The notes under the pieces were generated by a model. The model did not search any database. It was not told the DNA's origin and saw only the letters and a program-made list of their open reading frames with translations. From Dickeya oryzae (GTDB lineage: Bacteria; Pseudomonadota; Gammaproteobacteria; Enterobacterales; Enterobacteriaceae), in the NCBI RefSeq assembly GCF_009372235.1, contig NZ_ML762925.1, positions 54,638-118,637 on the forward strand: DNA of 64,000 nucleotides. Reading direction: 5' to 3'. Shown here in pieces: positions 51,250-61,072 of this stretch. Position numbers and translations under genes: made by a program. Each line of letters starts with the position of its first letter. Within the stretch, counting starts at the first letter, position 1.

Positions 51250-52530
51250 TTAAGACACCGTGGTTCGATACGCCGCTTGCGGTGCACTACGTGTACCCGA
51301 TAGCGTGAAGGCGGAGATCAGCGTCACCGTCAGGGCAATCGCCCCAAGGATCAGATAGGTGTGCTGGAAACCAATGCGGTCATACAGATTTCCAGCCATC
51401 GCCGACAGGAAAATCGCTGCCGATTGCTTGGCGAACTGAAAACCAATCAGGTAGATGGTGGCAGACAGCCGGGTGTCAAAGGTGGTGGTGATATATTTGA
51501 ACGCCCCCACCAGCAGGAACGGGACTTCCAGCGCATGCAGCATTTTCAGCGCCACCACTTCCACCACACTGGTCGCAAACGCCGACCCGACGATACGCAC
51601 CGTCATAATAATCCCCGCCACCAGCAGCGTGTTTTTAGCACCGATGCGATTGATGATCCACGGCGAGCAAAACATGATGACCGCATTCGCCAGTTCGCCC
51701 AGCGTGGTGGCAAAACCAAACACTTCATTGCCCTGCTGCGGTGTAGCGAAAAACGATTTAAAGAAATTGGCGAACTGTTGGTCAAACACATCGTACACGC
51801 AAGCGACGCCCACCACGTACAAGATGAACATCCACAGTTTGCGATCGCCGAACACCCGGCCTGTCATTTTTAGCGTGACTTGTGGCTGATTAGCACCTAA
51901 TGCGTCCATCACCTTCGCTGTCGGGTGAGCTTCCGGTCGGGCTATCAGCAGCAACACCAGCAGCAGCACCGCCGCACCCGACCCCATCCAAAACACCAGT
52001 TCCGGGTTAACGTTAAACAGGATACCCGCGGTGGAGGCACACAATCCCCATCCCAGGCAGCCAAACATGCGCGCCTTGCCGTACTCAAAACCGCTCTGAC
52101 GACTGACGCGCTCGATGTAGGCTTCCACCGCCGCTGAGCCCGCGGAAAACACCAGCCCGATGTAAACACCGCCCGCGACCGCCCCTAACAGGCTATTCAC
52201 CTTTAGCAGCGGCGCAAACACATACAGAAAGAACGGTGCAAACAAAAACAGCAGGATGGCGATGACCCACAGCAGGTGTTTTTTCAATCCCAGCCGGTCG
52301 GACAGTACGCCCATCAACGGCTGGAACAGAATGGCGAACAGTGAAATGGCGGAGAACACCACGCCAGTCTGGGTTTTGTTCAGACCAATCACCTCCGCCA
52401 GCCAAACCGGCAGAAACGGGAAACAGGTCGCCATGATGAAAAAATACAGAAAGAAGAACAGGCCAAAAATCCAGAAATTACGATTATGTTTATGTGTTGT
52501 CGTATGTAGGGTCGGTTGACTGATGTCCAT
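51250..52530 (-). CDS. oligosaccharide:H+ symporter, LacY/RafB family
   Basis: A 426-residue major facilitator with 12 membrane helices, close to LacY. Residues needed for sugar and proton transport are conserved: the Glu and Arg of VEAYIERVSRQSGFEYGKARMF (LacY E126, R144) and the Lys, His and Glu of LKMLHALEVPF (LacY K319, H322, E325). Downstream of an alpha-galactosidase gene, so the natural substrate is likely raffinose or melibiose. AAGGA precedes the ATG. Confidence 0.92.
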   Translation of the reverse strand: MDISQPTLHTTTHKHNRNFWIFGLFFFLYFFIMATCFPFLPVWLAEVIGLNKTQTGVVFSAISLFAILFQPLMGVLSDRLGLKKHLLWVIAILLFLFAPFFLYVFAPLLKVNSLLGAVAGGVYIGLVFSAGSAAVEAYIERVSRQSGFEYGKARMFGCLGWGLCASTAGILFNVNPELVFWMGSGAAVLLLVLLLIARPEAHPTAKVMDALGANQPQVTLKMTGRVFGDRKLWMFILYVVGVACVYDVFDQQFANFFKSFFATPQQGNEVFGFATTLGELANAVIMFCSPWIINRIGAKNTLLVAGIIMTVRIVGSAFATSVVEVVALKMLHALEVPFLLVGAFKYITTTFDTRLSATIYLIGFQFAKQSAAIFLSAMAGNLYDRIGFQHTYLILGAIALTVTLISAFTLSGTRSAPQAAYRTTVS

Positions 52531-52584
52531 ATGTATATCCTTAAAAAAGGCCAGTCGAGGGAGAGGCAGCCCTCTCCCGCTGTA

Positions 52585-54714
52585 TTACAGACGTTCTAAT
52601 TCCAGTAACAGCGCCGTTTCCGGGTTAAGAATGGGCAGACGCAACCCGGCTTTCATCAACCATTCGCCGCTATATTGCGCCGGTGCCGCCATCCAGGACG
52701 GTAACTGACGCATGGTGCTACCACCTTCGATAACCGGCTTCAGGTCTGGGTGGTCCACCACGGTTAATCGATAATGGGCCTGCGCATCCAGCCCGGGAAA
52801 ATGCAGCACCCCGGCCAGCGCGTAATCTGGCATGGCCAGTTGCGCGACCAGAAACAGCGCCTGACGCCTATCCTCGCTGACAACCCCTTGCACCTGCGTG
52901 GTGGCATCCGGCATGTCGACCCGCCACAGGCAACCGGTGTGCAATAGCGTGCGGTACTGGCGGTGCAACGCCACGTAATGGCGAAAACCAGCCTGCTCCT
53001 GCGCGTCGGCACGTACCGGATCCAGCTCGATACCCATGTGACCAAACAACGCCGTCAGGCCACGAAAGGCAATACTGTGCTGACGCCCGGTGGCGTGACA
53101 GCGGTGGTGGCCGATGTGTGCGCCCATCACTTCGGGTGGGAAGAAGTAACTCATACCACGCTGAATCGTCTGCCGCTCCAGCGCATCGTTATTGTCGGAA
53201 GCCCAGAAGCGGTGGCTACGCCGCAGCACCTCGTAGTCAATACGCCCACCGCCAGAGGCACAGGACTCAAACTCCACCTGCGGGAAGCTCTCGCCCAGAA
53301 CATCGAGCAGATGATAAAACGCCTTCGTCTGGCGATCGGCGGCCGCCCGCCCCTGGTGGGCCGGTTGCACCAGCTCGCGGTTCATGTCCCACTTCACGTA
53401 GTCGATAGGGTGTTCACCCAGCAACCAGCTCAGGCGCGCCAGCAGATAATCGAATACCTCAGGGTTCGCCAGATCGAGCGCATACTGATAACGCCCGGTC
53501 GGCTGCTCGTAACCGGGCACGGCCAGCAACCAATCCGGGTGCGCGCGATACAGCTCGGAATTCGGGTTGACCATTTCCGGCTCCACCCAGATACCGAACT
53601 CCATGCCGAGTGAGCGCACATGGTTTATCACCGGCATCAGCCCTTGCGGGTATTTTTCCGCGTCCACGTACCAGTCGCCGAGGGCCGCACGGTCATGGTC
53701 ACGCCCGCGAAACCAGCCGTCATCGATAATAAAACGCTCAACACCCAGCGCAGCGGCCTGCGTTGCCATCTGCATGATGTAATCCGGGTCGTGTTTAAAA
53801 TAGATACCTTCCCAGGTATTGAGGTGCACCGGGCGGGCGTTGGCGCGAGGAAAGCGGATAACGTCCTGACGCAAAAAGCGGTGAAACTGTTGGCTCATAC
53901 CGTTGAGCCCCTGCTCAGAACAAGCAGCGTACAGCCACGGCGTGGTCAGGGATTCCCCCTGCGCCAGCGCGATTTCGCCGGGCAGATACAGCGCTTCCGC
54001 CTGCACCAGCCGTCGCCCATCGGTTTTCACTTCCGCGCGCAACCGATGGTTGCCGCTCCAGCCGAGGTGTGCGCCCCATACCCGGCCCTGCTGCTCGGAA
54101 AATCCCGGCTCGCCGCTCACCATCGCCGGGAAATACTCATGCGAGGTGCGCCCACGGCGGTTTTCCTGAACCAGACTGCCGTGCGCGAGTCGCGTGCGAT
54201 GTGGCTGAAACTCCCGCACCCAGCGCCCGTGAAACGCCATCACCTCCGCCGCCGATTCCGGCAACGGCAGCGTGACCGCCAGCCGCTGTACCTGCCAGTC
54301 ACCTGGATGCAGGTTGGTCAGACAATGACGCAGTTGCAACACCCCGCTGTCAGCATGCAGCTTGAATTCGCTGGTCAGGCGCAAGCCCGCCTGACGGTCT
54401 TCTGCGTCAATAATCAGGTGTTGCGGACTCGGCTGTTCTACCGCCACGGTAGTCAACACCGCAAAGGCGTCAAGACCGTTGCGATGCCCTTCAACGCCCG
54501 GCGAGCCAAATAACCCACGCCCGGTTTCCGCTGCCAGTGTCACCAGCACATCCACATCCAGTCGGCCGTTCGCTACCGGCCGTGACAGACTCTGAACATC
54601 CTGTGGCGAAAACGTCGCCAGATGCGGCCCCCAATACAGTATTTCTGCCGCCGGTCGGCAGCGCACAATCACATCCGTCACCGAACTGGTCAAACGAATT
54701 AGCGTCGTTTCCAT
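52585..54714 (-). CDS. alpha-galactosidase, GH36
   Basis: A 709-residue GH36 enzyme: N-terminal beta-supersandwich, TIM barrel and C-terminal beta domain. Catalytic nucleophile Asp443 in KWDMNREL, and the acid/base Asp within SDNND (506-510). C-S-G-G-G-R-like ESCASGGGRID lies between. Releases galactose from raffinose or melibiose inside the cell (no signal peptide). AGGAGG overlaps an earlier ATG and is 6 bases from ATG 54714, so the latter is used. Equivalent to rafA. Confidence 0.93.
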   Translation of the reverse strand: METTLIRLTSSVTDVIVRCRPAAEILYWGPHLATFSPQDVQSLSRPVANGRLDVDVLVTLAAETGRGLFGSPGVEGHRNGLDAFAVLTTVAVEQPSPQHLIIDAEDRQAGLRLTSEFKLHADSGVLQLRHCLTNLHPGDWQVQRLAVTLPLPESAAEVMAFHGRWVREFQPHRTRLAHGSLVQENRRGRTSHEYFPAMVSGEPGFSEQQGRVWGAHLGWSGNHRLRAEVKTDGRRLVQAEALYLPGEIALAQGESLTTPWLYAACSEQGLNGMSQQFHRFLRQDVIRFPRANARPVHLNTWEGIYFKHDPDYIMQMATQAAALGVERFIIDDGWFRGRDHDRAALGDWYVDAEKYPQGLMPVINHVRSLGMEFGIWVEPEMVNPNSELYRAHPDWLLAVPGYEQPTGRYQYALDLANPEVFDYLLARLSWLLGEHPIDYVKWDMNRELVQPAHQGRAAADRQTKAFYHLLDVLGESFPQVEFESCASGGGRIDYEVLRRSHRFWASDNNDALERQTIQRGMSYFFPPEVMGAHIGHHRCHATGRQHSIAFRGLTALFGHMGIELDPVRADAQEQAGFRHYVALHRQYRTLLHTGCLWRVDMPDATTQVQGVVSEDRRQALFLVAQLAMPDYALAGVLHFPGLDAQAHYRLTVVDHPDLKPVIEGGSTMRQLPSWMAAPAQYSGEWLMKAGLRLPILNPETALLLELERL

Positions 54715-54751
54715 CCTCATCCTCCTGAATGGTTGATGAGGTTAGTTGTAT

Positions 54752-54788
54752 TCCGAAACGTTTCGGATAAAAACCGAAACGTTTCGGT
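54752..54788. promoter_or_regulatory. twin LacI-type operators
   Basis: Two copies of CCGAAACGTTTCGG, a perfect 14-bp palindrome with a central CG as LacI-family proteins prefer, at 54753-54766 and 54774-54787. They are 21 bp apart, two helical turns, so two dimers could bind on one face. They lie between the regulator and alpha-galactosidase genes, 38 bp before the latter. Confidence 0.85.
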
Positions 54789-54862
54789 TTTGTGATCGGG
54801 TTAAAAAACGAACGCAGCAACGGTGGTGAAAAACGATGGTGAAACCGGCGGACGCAGGTGGG

Positions 54863-55885
54863 TTATTTCGTTGCTGGCGGTGGGTTATCCGTCTGTCCGG
54901 CGCGCAACTGTGGTTGCCATAACACCTGTAGTGAGGAGAGGGCTTCCCCCATCAGCAAACGCGACACCATATGGGCTATCTGCTGGCCCACCTGCGAACG
55001 GGTAGCCTGCGTGATGGCAGTGACCGGTATCTCCAGCAATGAGTCAGCTGGCAGGCCGTCATAGACTATCAACGATACCGCGCGATCCCCTTGCAGACGG
55101 CCGCTGTCGCGCAACGCCAGCGCAGCCCCTTCCCCTTGCGTGCTGCCATCGATAACGATAGCGGTCGGTGGCTGCGGCAACGCCAGCCATTGCAACGTTG
55201 CCTGATACCCCTCCCGGCGTGATGGTGCCACCTGCCGCAACAACGCATCACGCGGGGCGATACCGGCTGCCGCCAACGCCTCCAGATAGCCAGCACGGCG
55301 TTGGGCGATAAAGGATTGCGGATGATGTTCGCCAAGAAAGGCGATGTGACGGTGACCGAGCGAGATCAAATGCCGGGTGGCGAGCGCCGCACCAGCCTGA
55401 CTGTCAAAATCGAACCAGGCATAAGGCAATGGCAGATCACTGCGCCCGAGCGCCAAAAACGGAAAGCCGACCGATTGCAGGTATTGCAGTCGAGGGTCTT
55501 GTTGCAACGTATGCGCGACGATCAACGCATCCACCCGGCGGCTTTCTATCATGCGTAAAAACGCATGGTGATCGGCCTGCTCCTTGTCGGCAATCAACAG
55601 CAGATCAATCTCCTGCTTCGCCAGCTCGTGGCTGATTTCCGCCACCATCTCCATAAAAGTGGTGTTACTGAGCGGTGCGGGCTGCATCGGAAACACCAGC
55701 CCCACGGCGTCAATACGCCCCATTTTCAGTCGGCGGGCAAACGTATTGGGCCGATAGCCGAGGCGTCGCGCTTCATCTTCCACCCGCAGGCGCGTTTGCG
55801 CTGCCACGTCATCATAGCCATTGAGCGCGCGGCTGACGGTGGTGACCGATAATCCCAGCGTTTTTGCAATCTGTTTCAGTGACAT
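54863..55885 (-). CDS. LacI-family regulator of the raffinose-type locus
   Basis: A 340-residue LacI-type regulator with N-terminal HTH and hinge (MSLKQIAKTLGLSVTTVSRALNG; about residues 1-57) and a sugar-binding-protein-like core. Same strand, directly upstream of the twin operators. Presumably represses the galactosidase and symporter genes until the sugar or galactose is present; equivalent to RafR. Confidence 0.9.
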   Translation of the reverse strand: MSLKQIAKTLGLSVTTVSRALNGYDDVAAQTRLRVEDEARRLGYRPNTFARRLKMGRIDAVGLVFPMQPAPLSNTTFMEMVAEISHELAKQEIDLLLIADKEQADHHAFLRMIESRRVDALIVAHTLQQDPRLQYLQSVGFPFLALGRSDLPLPYAWFDFDSQAGAALATRHLISLGHRHIAFLGEHHPQSFIAQRRAGYLEALAAAGIAPRDALLRQVAPSRREGYQATLQWLALPQPPTAIVIDGSTQGEGAALALRDSGRLQGDRAVSLIVYDGLPADSLLEIPVTAITQATRSQVGQQIAHMVSRLLMGEALSSLQVLWQPQLRAGQTDNPPPATK

Positions 55886-55990
55886 GGCGCATCATTCACC
55901 CTGAATTCTATTACGGGCCAGACTACCACAAATCACGGCAAGGGGGGATGCGAGAGGCGGTTGACAAACAGCTGGATGTTTTGCGAACAG

Positions 55991-56025
55991 GCTGGCGATT
56001 CCCGCACCGAACGGGAACCGCCAGC
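55991..56025 (-). terminator. terminator of the fdnGHI operon
   Basis: A 14-bp stem (55991-56004 with 56012-56025, one G-U pair, 7-base loop) right after the stop of fdnI. U-tract weak. Confidence 0.65.
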
Positions 56026-56033
56026 AGGAAGCC

Positions 56034-56684
56034 TTATTTCTTGGCTTTGTCGGCTTCGTTGGCTTTATCAATCACCATGCGCGCCCAGCGCGGGTGGTGT
56101 TTCAGCGCCCACTTCTCCGAGACCTTGCCTTCGATCATGCCTTTGATCGAACCACGCACCCAGAACGCCATGTACAGGTGAATCAAAATGGCGTGGATCA
56201 GCACAATGGCGGCGGTGGCGTGCAACAAAATGGCATAACGCACCAGGTCTATCGGGAACAAATGGGCGAAGTACGGCCGCCACATGATGACACCGGTAAT
56301 CAGCAGCACCAGCGTTAACCCCATAATGCTCCAGAACATCAGTTTCTGGCCGGGGTTGTATTTACCCACATCCGCCACTTCATGCTCGTTGCCCTTGAGT
56401 ACCTCAATGATATTCAGGAACCACGGCACATCCTGACGTTTCGGGATGTTATGACCGACAAAACGGATAAACATCGGCACCAGACACACCACAATCAAAA
56501 TACCGAAAAACGGGTGCATGATGCGCCCCATCTGCGGCGTACCGAAGGTTTGCGTCAGCCATTGCAGCGTCGGGAAAAACAGCGCGATCCCCGACAGCGC
56601 CACCAGAAAGAAACTGATCACCACAATCCAGTGGCAAACACGGTCGGCGAACTTCGTGCGCACAATCATTTTTGGGTTACTCAT
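56034..56684 (-). CDS. fdnI: formate dehydrogenase-N gamma subunit, cytochrome b556
   Basis: A 216-residue membrane cytochrome with four helices, closely FdnI-like ([29 protein letters not shown]). Binds two haem b and passes electrons from FdnH to menaquinone on the cytoplasmic side. ATG 56684 is used (GGAG upstream; protein then has the E. coli length); it overlaps the fdnH end by 8 bases. Confidence 0.95.
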   Translation of the reverse strand: MSNPKMIVRTKFADRVCHWIVVISFFLVALSGIALFFPTLQWLTQTFGTPQMGRIMHPFFGILIVVCLVPMFIRFVGHNIPKRQDVPWFLNIIEVLKGNEHEVADVGKYNPGQKLMFWSIMGLTLVLLITGVIMWRPYFAHLFPIDLVRYAILLHATAAIVLIHAILIHLYMAFWVRGSIKGMIEGKVSEKWALKHHPRWARMVIDKANEADKAKK

Positions 56685-57600
56685 GCTTATCGTCTCCTTC
56701 ATGCGCCTGTTCTTTATCCGAATGTGCGTCATCCGAATGTGCTATCTCCTCCGTGTTCGGGCCAATACCGATGTAGTGGAACATCAACCCGGCGAAAGTA
56801 GCGACAAAGCCCAGCGTGGATAACGGCTTGAGAATGCCTTTCCACAGGTTCACTGGCGTCGAGATTTTCGGATTATCCGGCAGGTTGTGGTACAGCGACG
56901 GTTTATCCGCATGATGCAACACATACATCACGTGCGTACCGCCAACACCCTCGGGGTCATACAGACCGGCGTTGGCGTAACCGCGTTTTTTCAGATGCGC
57001 GATACGCTCAGCCGCCACGTTCTTCATTTCTTCTTTGGTACCGAAATGAATCGCGCCGGTCGGGCAGGTTTTCACGCAAGCCGGTTCCTGACCAGTGCTG
57101 ACACGATCGACACACAGCGTACATTTGTAGACGCGGTTATCCTGCTTGTTTAAGCGCGGAATATTGAACGGACACCCGGCGATACAGTACCCACAGCCGA
57201 TGCAGTGTTCAGACTGAAAATCGACGATACCGTTGGCGTACTGAATAATGGCACCGGCTGACGGGCAGGCTTTCAGGCAACCCGGCTCGGCACAGTGCAT
57301 ACAGCCGTCCTTGCGGATCAACCATTCCAGACGGTCTTCACTCTCCACTTCAGAAAAGCGCATCACCGTCCAGGATTTCGCGCTCAGATCGGTAGGATTG
57401 TCGTATACCCCCACGTTGTGACCGACGTCATCACGGATGTCGTTCCACTCGGAACAGGCCGCCTGACAGGCTTTACAGCCGATACAGGTGGTGACATCGA
57501 TAAGTTTGGCGACTTCGCTTTTATCATCCCGAACCTGTGGCGGCGGCGTCAGGCTACTGGTGGCCGAACGCTGGATAATATCCTGAGATTGCATTGACAT
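56677..57600 (-). CDS. fdnH: formate dehydrogenase-N beta subunit (4x[4Fe-4S])
   Basis: A 307-residue electron-transfer subunit with four clusters of cysteines ([42 protein letters not shown]...CVKTC) and a C-terminal membrane helix (about 257-278). The last 25 residues are His/Asp/Glu-rich. Sits between FdnG in the periplasm and FdnI. Confidence 0.95.
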   Translation of the reverse strand: MSMQSQDIIQRSATSSLTPPPQVRDDKSEVAKLIDVTTCIGCKACQAACSEWNDIRDDVGHNVGVYDNPTDLSAKSWTVMRFSEVESEDRLEWLIRKDGCMHCAEPGCLKACPSAGAIIQYANGIVDFQSEHCIGCGYCIAGCPFNIPRLNKQDNRVYKCTLCVDRVSTGQEPACVKTCPTGAIHFGTKEEMKNVAAERIAHLKKRGYANAGLYDPEGVGGTHVMYVLHHADKPSLYHNLPDNPKISTPVNLWKGILKPLSTLGFVATFAGLMFHYIGIGPNTEEIAHSDDAHSDKEQAHEGDDKHE

Positions 57601-57612
57601 AACGTTTTACCC

Positions 57613-60600
57613 TTACACCTTTTCCACATTGACCAGGAACGCCTTGTATTCCGGCGTTTGCGAGTTGGCATCGCCGACGCTGGGCGTCAGGGTATTCGCC
57701 AGGAATCCCTTGCGTGTCGTCCCTTCGAATCCCCAGTGACAGGGAATGCCGACGGTTTCAATCGCTTTCCCGGCCACGGTCAATGTTTTGATACGTTTGG
57801 TCACCACCGCTTTGGCTTTGATGTAACCACGCTGGCAGGAGACCTTCACCATATCGCCCGCCTGAATTCCTTTGCTTTTCGCCAGGTTCTCACCGATTTC
57901 GACAAACTGCTCCGGTTGGATGATCGCATTCATACGTGCATGCTTGGTCCAGTGACGGAACAGCTCGGTAATGGAATAGGTGGTGGCGACATACGGGAAA
58001 TCGCTCGCCTTGCCCATGGTTTTGGCATCACGCGCAAACAGGCGGGTCGCCGGGTTCGATACCACCGCCGGGTGCAGCGGGTTGGTGCCGATCGGACTTT
58101 CTATCGGTTCGTAGTGTTCCGGGAACGGGCCATCCGCCAGCTTATCCATTGAGAACAGCCGGGCGACGCCTTCCGGCAACATGATAAACGGCATGGTGTC
58201 TTTGCCCGGCGCTACCGTGGCAGCAAAGTCTGGCACGTCGATGCCTTTCCATTTCTGGCCGGTCCATTCCAGCAGTTTGCGTTTGCTGTCCCAGGGTTTG
58301 CCCTGCAAATCCGCTGAGGCGCGGTTATACAAAATGCGGCGGTTTTGCGGCCAACACCACGCCCAACCCGGCGTACACCCCAGCCCGACATCGGTATTGT
58401 CGCGGTTCGCCATCTGGTTACCGGCTTCGGTCCAGCTCCCGGCGTAAATCCAGCAGAAGCTGGCGGTAGTGCCGTCGTCACGTAACTGCGAGAAGTCCGC
58501 CAGTTGCTGGCCTTTTTTCAACAGCAGATTGCCTTTCTCGTCGAACACATCCGCCAGCGCCATCCCGTTGGATTCACGGGCGATCTCTTCCGGCGTCGGG
58601 TCTTCCGGGTCCTGATAGTTCCAGTTGATGTTCAGCACCGGTTCCGGGCACACACCGCCCTCTTCCCGGTACAGTTCACGCAGGCGCGTCATCAGGCGAC
58701 CGAGGATCTTCGCGTCGTGCAGCGCTTCAGCCGGTGGCTCGGCCGCCGCCCAGTGCCATTGCAGCCAGCGCCCGGAGTTGGCGATAGAACCGTTTTCTTC
58801 AGCAAAACAGCTCGATGGCAGACGGAACACTTCAGTCTGAATCTCCGCCGAATTCACGTCATTAAATTCACCGTGGTTTTGCCAGAAGGTGGAGGTTTCG
58901 GTCGCCAGCGGGTCGATCACCACCATGTATTTCAGTTTCGATAACGCGGCGGTAGCCTTGTTCTTGTTGGAGAACGCCGCCAGCGGGTTGAAGCCCTGAA
59001 CGATGTAGCCGTTCATTTTGCCGTCCAGCATCAGTTCGGTTTGGGCCATGACGTCATAGCTGCGGTCCCACTTCGGCAGCCAGTCATAACCCCAGTTGTT
59101 GGAGGCCTGCGCGTTATCCCCCCAGAAGCTCTTCATCATGCTGATGAAAAACTTCGGCGTATTCTTCCAGTAGTTAACCTGATCCGCCAACAGCGCATCC
59201 GGTGTTATCTGGCTGAGGTAGGTTTTCAGGTCACCCTGTTTTTCGGACGGCAACGGCATGTAACCCGGCAGGTTGAGGCTCAGCAGCCCCAGGTCGGTAT
59301 ACCCCTGAATGTTGGAGTGACCACGCAGCGCATTGATGCCGCCGCCCGCCATACCGATGTTGCCGAGCAGCAGTTGGATCATGGCCGCCGAGCGGATGAT
59401 CTGTGCGCCGTTGGTGTGATGCGTCCAGCCCAGTGCGTACATGAAAGTCGCGGTTTTGTTCGGCACGCAGGTGCTGGCCAGCGACTGGCAAATCTCTTCA
59501 TAGGCTTTCGCCGGTGTGCCGCACAGCGAGGTCACCATCTCCGGCGTGTAACGGGAAACATGTTTTTTCAGCAGGTTCCACACGCAACGCGGATGACTTA
59601 AGGTCATGTCCCGTTTGGCGAAACCGTCCGCCCCCAGCTCGTACTGCCAACTGCTCTTGTCGTACTGGTGCGTCTGGCTGTTATAACCACTGAACAGCCC
59701 CTCGTCGAAGCTGAAATCCTCACGCACGATCAGGCTGGCGTTGGTGTAAGACTTCACATACTCGTGGTGAATCTTGTCGTGGGTTATCAGGTAGTTGACG
59801 ACACCGAGCAGGAAAGCGGCATCCGACCCGGCGCGGATCGGCGCATACAGGTCAGCAACGGCGGCAGAACGGTTAAAACGTGGGTCAACCACAATCAGTT
59901 TGGCGTCATTGTGGGTTTTGGCTTCCACCGCCCATTTGAAGCCAACCGGATGTGCTTCCGCTGCGTTGCCACCCATCACGATGATCACGTTGGCGTTTTT
60001 AATGTCCACCCAGTTGTTGGTCATCGCCCCTCGGCCGAAAGTCGGTGCCAGCGCGGCAACGGTCGGCCCGTGGCACAGGCGCGCCTGGCAATCGATAGCC
60101 ACCATCCCCAACGAACGGGCAAACTTCTGGTCGAGAATACCGGTTTCATTACTGGCGGCAGACGAGCACAGCATCCCGGTAGTCAGCCAGCGGTTGACCA
60201 GCGTGCCTTTAGCGTTAACACGCTCGAAGTTGGCATCACGATCTTTTTTCATCAGCCGGGCGATACGGTCGATCGCCTCATCCCAACTGATACGCTGCCA
60301 TTTGTCTGAACCCGGCGCACGGTATTCCGGGTATTTCAGGCGTCCTTCGCTGTGGATGTAATCCACCAGACCGGCACCTTTCGGGCACAACGAACCACGG
60401 CTGACCGGGTGATCCGGGTCCCCTTCGATGTGAAAGATGGCGGGTTTGGCGTTTTTTGCCCCGTCGCCCAGGCTGTACATCAGCAGTCCGCAGCCCACAG
60501 AGCAATACGTGCAGTTATTGCGGGTTTCCTTCGCCCGCAACAGTTTGTACTGGCGGACCGAGGCCATCGCCTCCGTGGGTGTAAACCCTAAAACAGCGAG

Positions 60601-60660
60601 TGTAGTCCCTGCCATTCCCCCGGCGCAGACTTTAAAAAAGCCCCTTCGATTAACTTGCAT
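57613..60660 (-). CDS. fdnG: formate dehydrogenase-N alpha subunit, cysteine (not Sec) type
   Basis: A 1015-residue molybdopterin (bis-MGD) enzyme, same length as E. coli FdnG. N-terminal Tat signal (NRRGFFKVCAGG), [4Fe-4S] ligands in CTYCSVGCG and LCPKG. At residue 196, where E. coli has selenocysteine (UGA) in R-V-U-H-G-P-T, this gene has Cys (TGC at 60073-60075) in R-L-C-H-G-P-T. So it needs no Sec machinery; Cys forms are usually slower. Periplasmic oxidation of formate for anaerobic (nitrate) respiration. ATG 60660 has AGGGA upstream. Confidence 0.96.
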   Translation of the reverse strand: MQVNRRGFFKVCAGGMAGTTLAVLGFTPTEAMASVRQYKLLRAKETRNNCTYCSVGCGLLMYSLGDGAKNAKPAIFHIEGDPDHPVSRGSLCPKGAGLVDYIHSEGRLKYPEYRAPGSDKWQRISWDEAIDRIARLMKKDRDANFERVNAKGTLVNRWLTTGMLCSSAASNETGILDQKFARSLGMVAIDCQARLCHGPTVAALAPTFGRGAMTNNWVDIKNANVIIVMGGNAAEAHPVGFKWAVEAKTHNDAKLIVVDPRFNRSAAVADLYAPIRAGSDAAFLLGVVNYLITHDKIHHEYVKSYTNASLIVREDFSFDEGLFSGYNSQTHQYDKSSWQYELGADGFAKRDMTLSHPRCVWNLLKKHVSRYTPEMVTSLCGTPAKAYEEICQSLASTCVPNKTATFMYALGWTHHTNGAQIIRSAAMIQLLLGNIGMAGGGINALRGHSNIQGYTDLGLLSLNLPGYMPLPSEKQGDLKTYLSQITPDALLADQVNYWKNTPKFFISMMKSFWGDNAQASNNWGYDWLPKWDRSYDVMAQTELMLDGKMNGYIVQGFNPLAAFSNKNKATAALSKLKYMVVIDPLATETSTFWQNHGEFNDVNSAEIQTEVFRLPSSCFAEENGSIANSGRWLQWHWAAAEPPAEALHDAKILGRLMTRLRELYREEGGVCPEPVLNINWNYQDPEDPTPEEIARESNGMALADVFDEKGNLLLKKGQQLADFSQLRDDGTTASFCWIYAGSWTEAGNQMANRDNTDVGLGCTPGWAWCWPQNRRILYNRASADLQGKPWDSKRKLLEWTGQKWKGIDVPDFAATVAPGKDTMPFIMLPEGVARLFSMDKLADGPFPEHYEPIESPIGTNPLHPAVVSNPATRLFARDAKTMGKASDFPYVATTYSITELFRHWTKHARMNAIIQPEQFVEIGENLAKSKGIQAGDMVKVSCQRGYIKAKAVVTKRIKTLTVAGKAIETVGIPCHWGFEGTTRKGFLANTLTPSVGDANSQTPEYKAFLVNVEKV

Positions 60661-60728
60661 GTTTTTCCCTATCATTTTATGTGTCTTTTTTGTTGCGGGG
60701 GAATCTAACAACACGCCACGAGGAGATT

Positions 60729-60783
60729 TTGAGCAAAATCAAGAATTACGGTTTTAATAGTACATTCACCCCCTTTATGGGTA
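60729..60783 (-). promoter_or_regulatory. FNR- and NarL-like sites upstream of fdnG
   Basis: TTGAGCAAAATCAA (60729-60742) is an FNR half-site pair with one mismatch. On the minus strand TACCCATAAAGGGGGT (60768-60783) has one perfect NarL heptamer and a degenerate partner in the 7-2-7 layout. Both are upstream of fdnG in the same order as in E. coli fdnG, meaning control by oxygen and nitrate. Confidence 0.65.
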
Positions 60784-61045
60784 TTTATGCTCAGAGTTTC
60801 GCTATGCATGTAAATACATAGCGATATCCGCCAGTTGTCATGTCTCGTTGTGTCAGCCTCATTTCATTCCGGCAACCTGCCGTTACCGAGACATTAACAA
60901 CCCAACACAATAACGAGCAGACGAATCAATCGATGCGGTGTCGTGTTGCAACATGTCGGCAACACCATAAAAGCAAGGTGATGAAAGCGGATAATGGAAG
61001 CGAACGTGAAAGCGGGGTCATGCCGGACACACCGGCATTAAAAAT

Positions 61046-61065
61046 GGCCCGCATCAATGCGGGCC
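61046..61065 (-). terminator. intrinsic terminator of acnB
   Basis: Perfect 9-bp GC-rich stem (GGCCCGCAT with ATGCGGGCC, 2-base gap) directly after acnB, followed on the transcribed strand by ATTTTTAAT. Another short inverted repeat, TGCCGG/CCGGCA, lies at 61021-61037. Confidence 0.85.
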
Positions 61066-61072
61066 AGCATGA

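Noticed and set aside
60799..60825. Near-palindrome GCTATGCATGTAAATACATAGC as a regulator site
   Set aside because: Imperfect, AT-rich and matches no operator that I know; kept only as a note.
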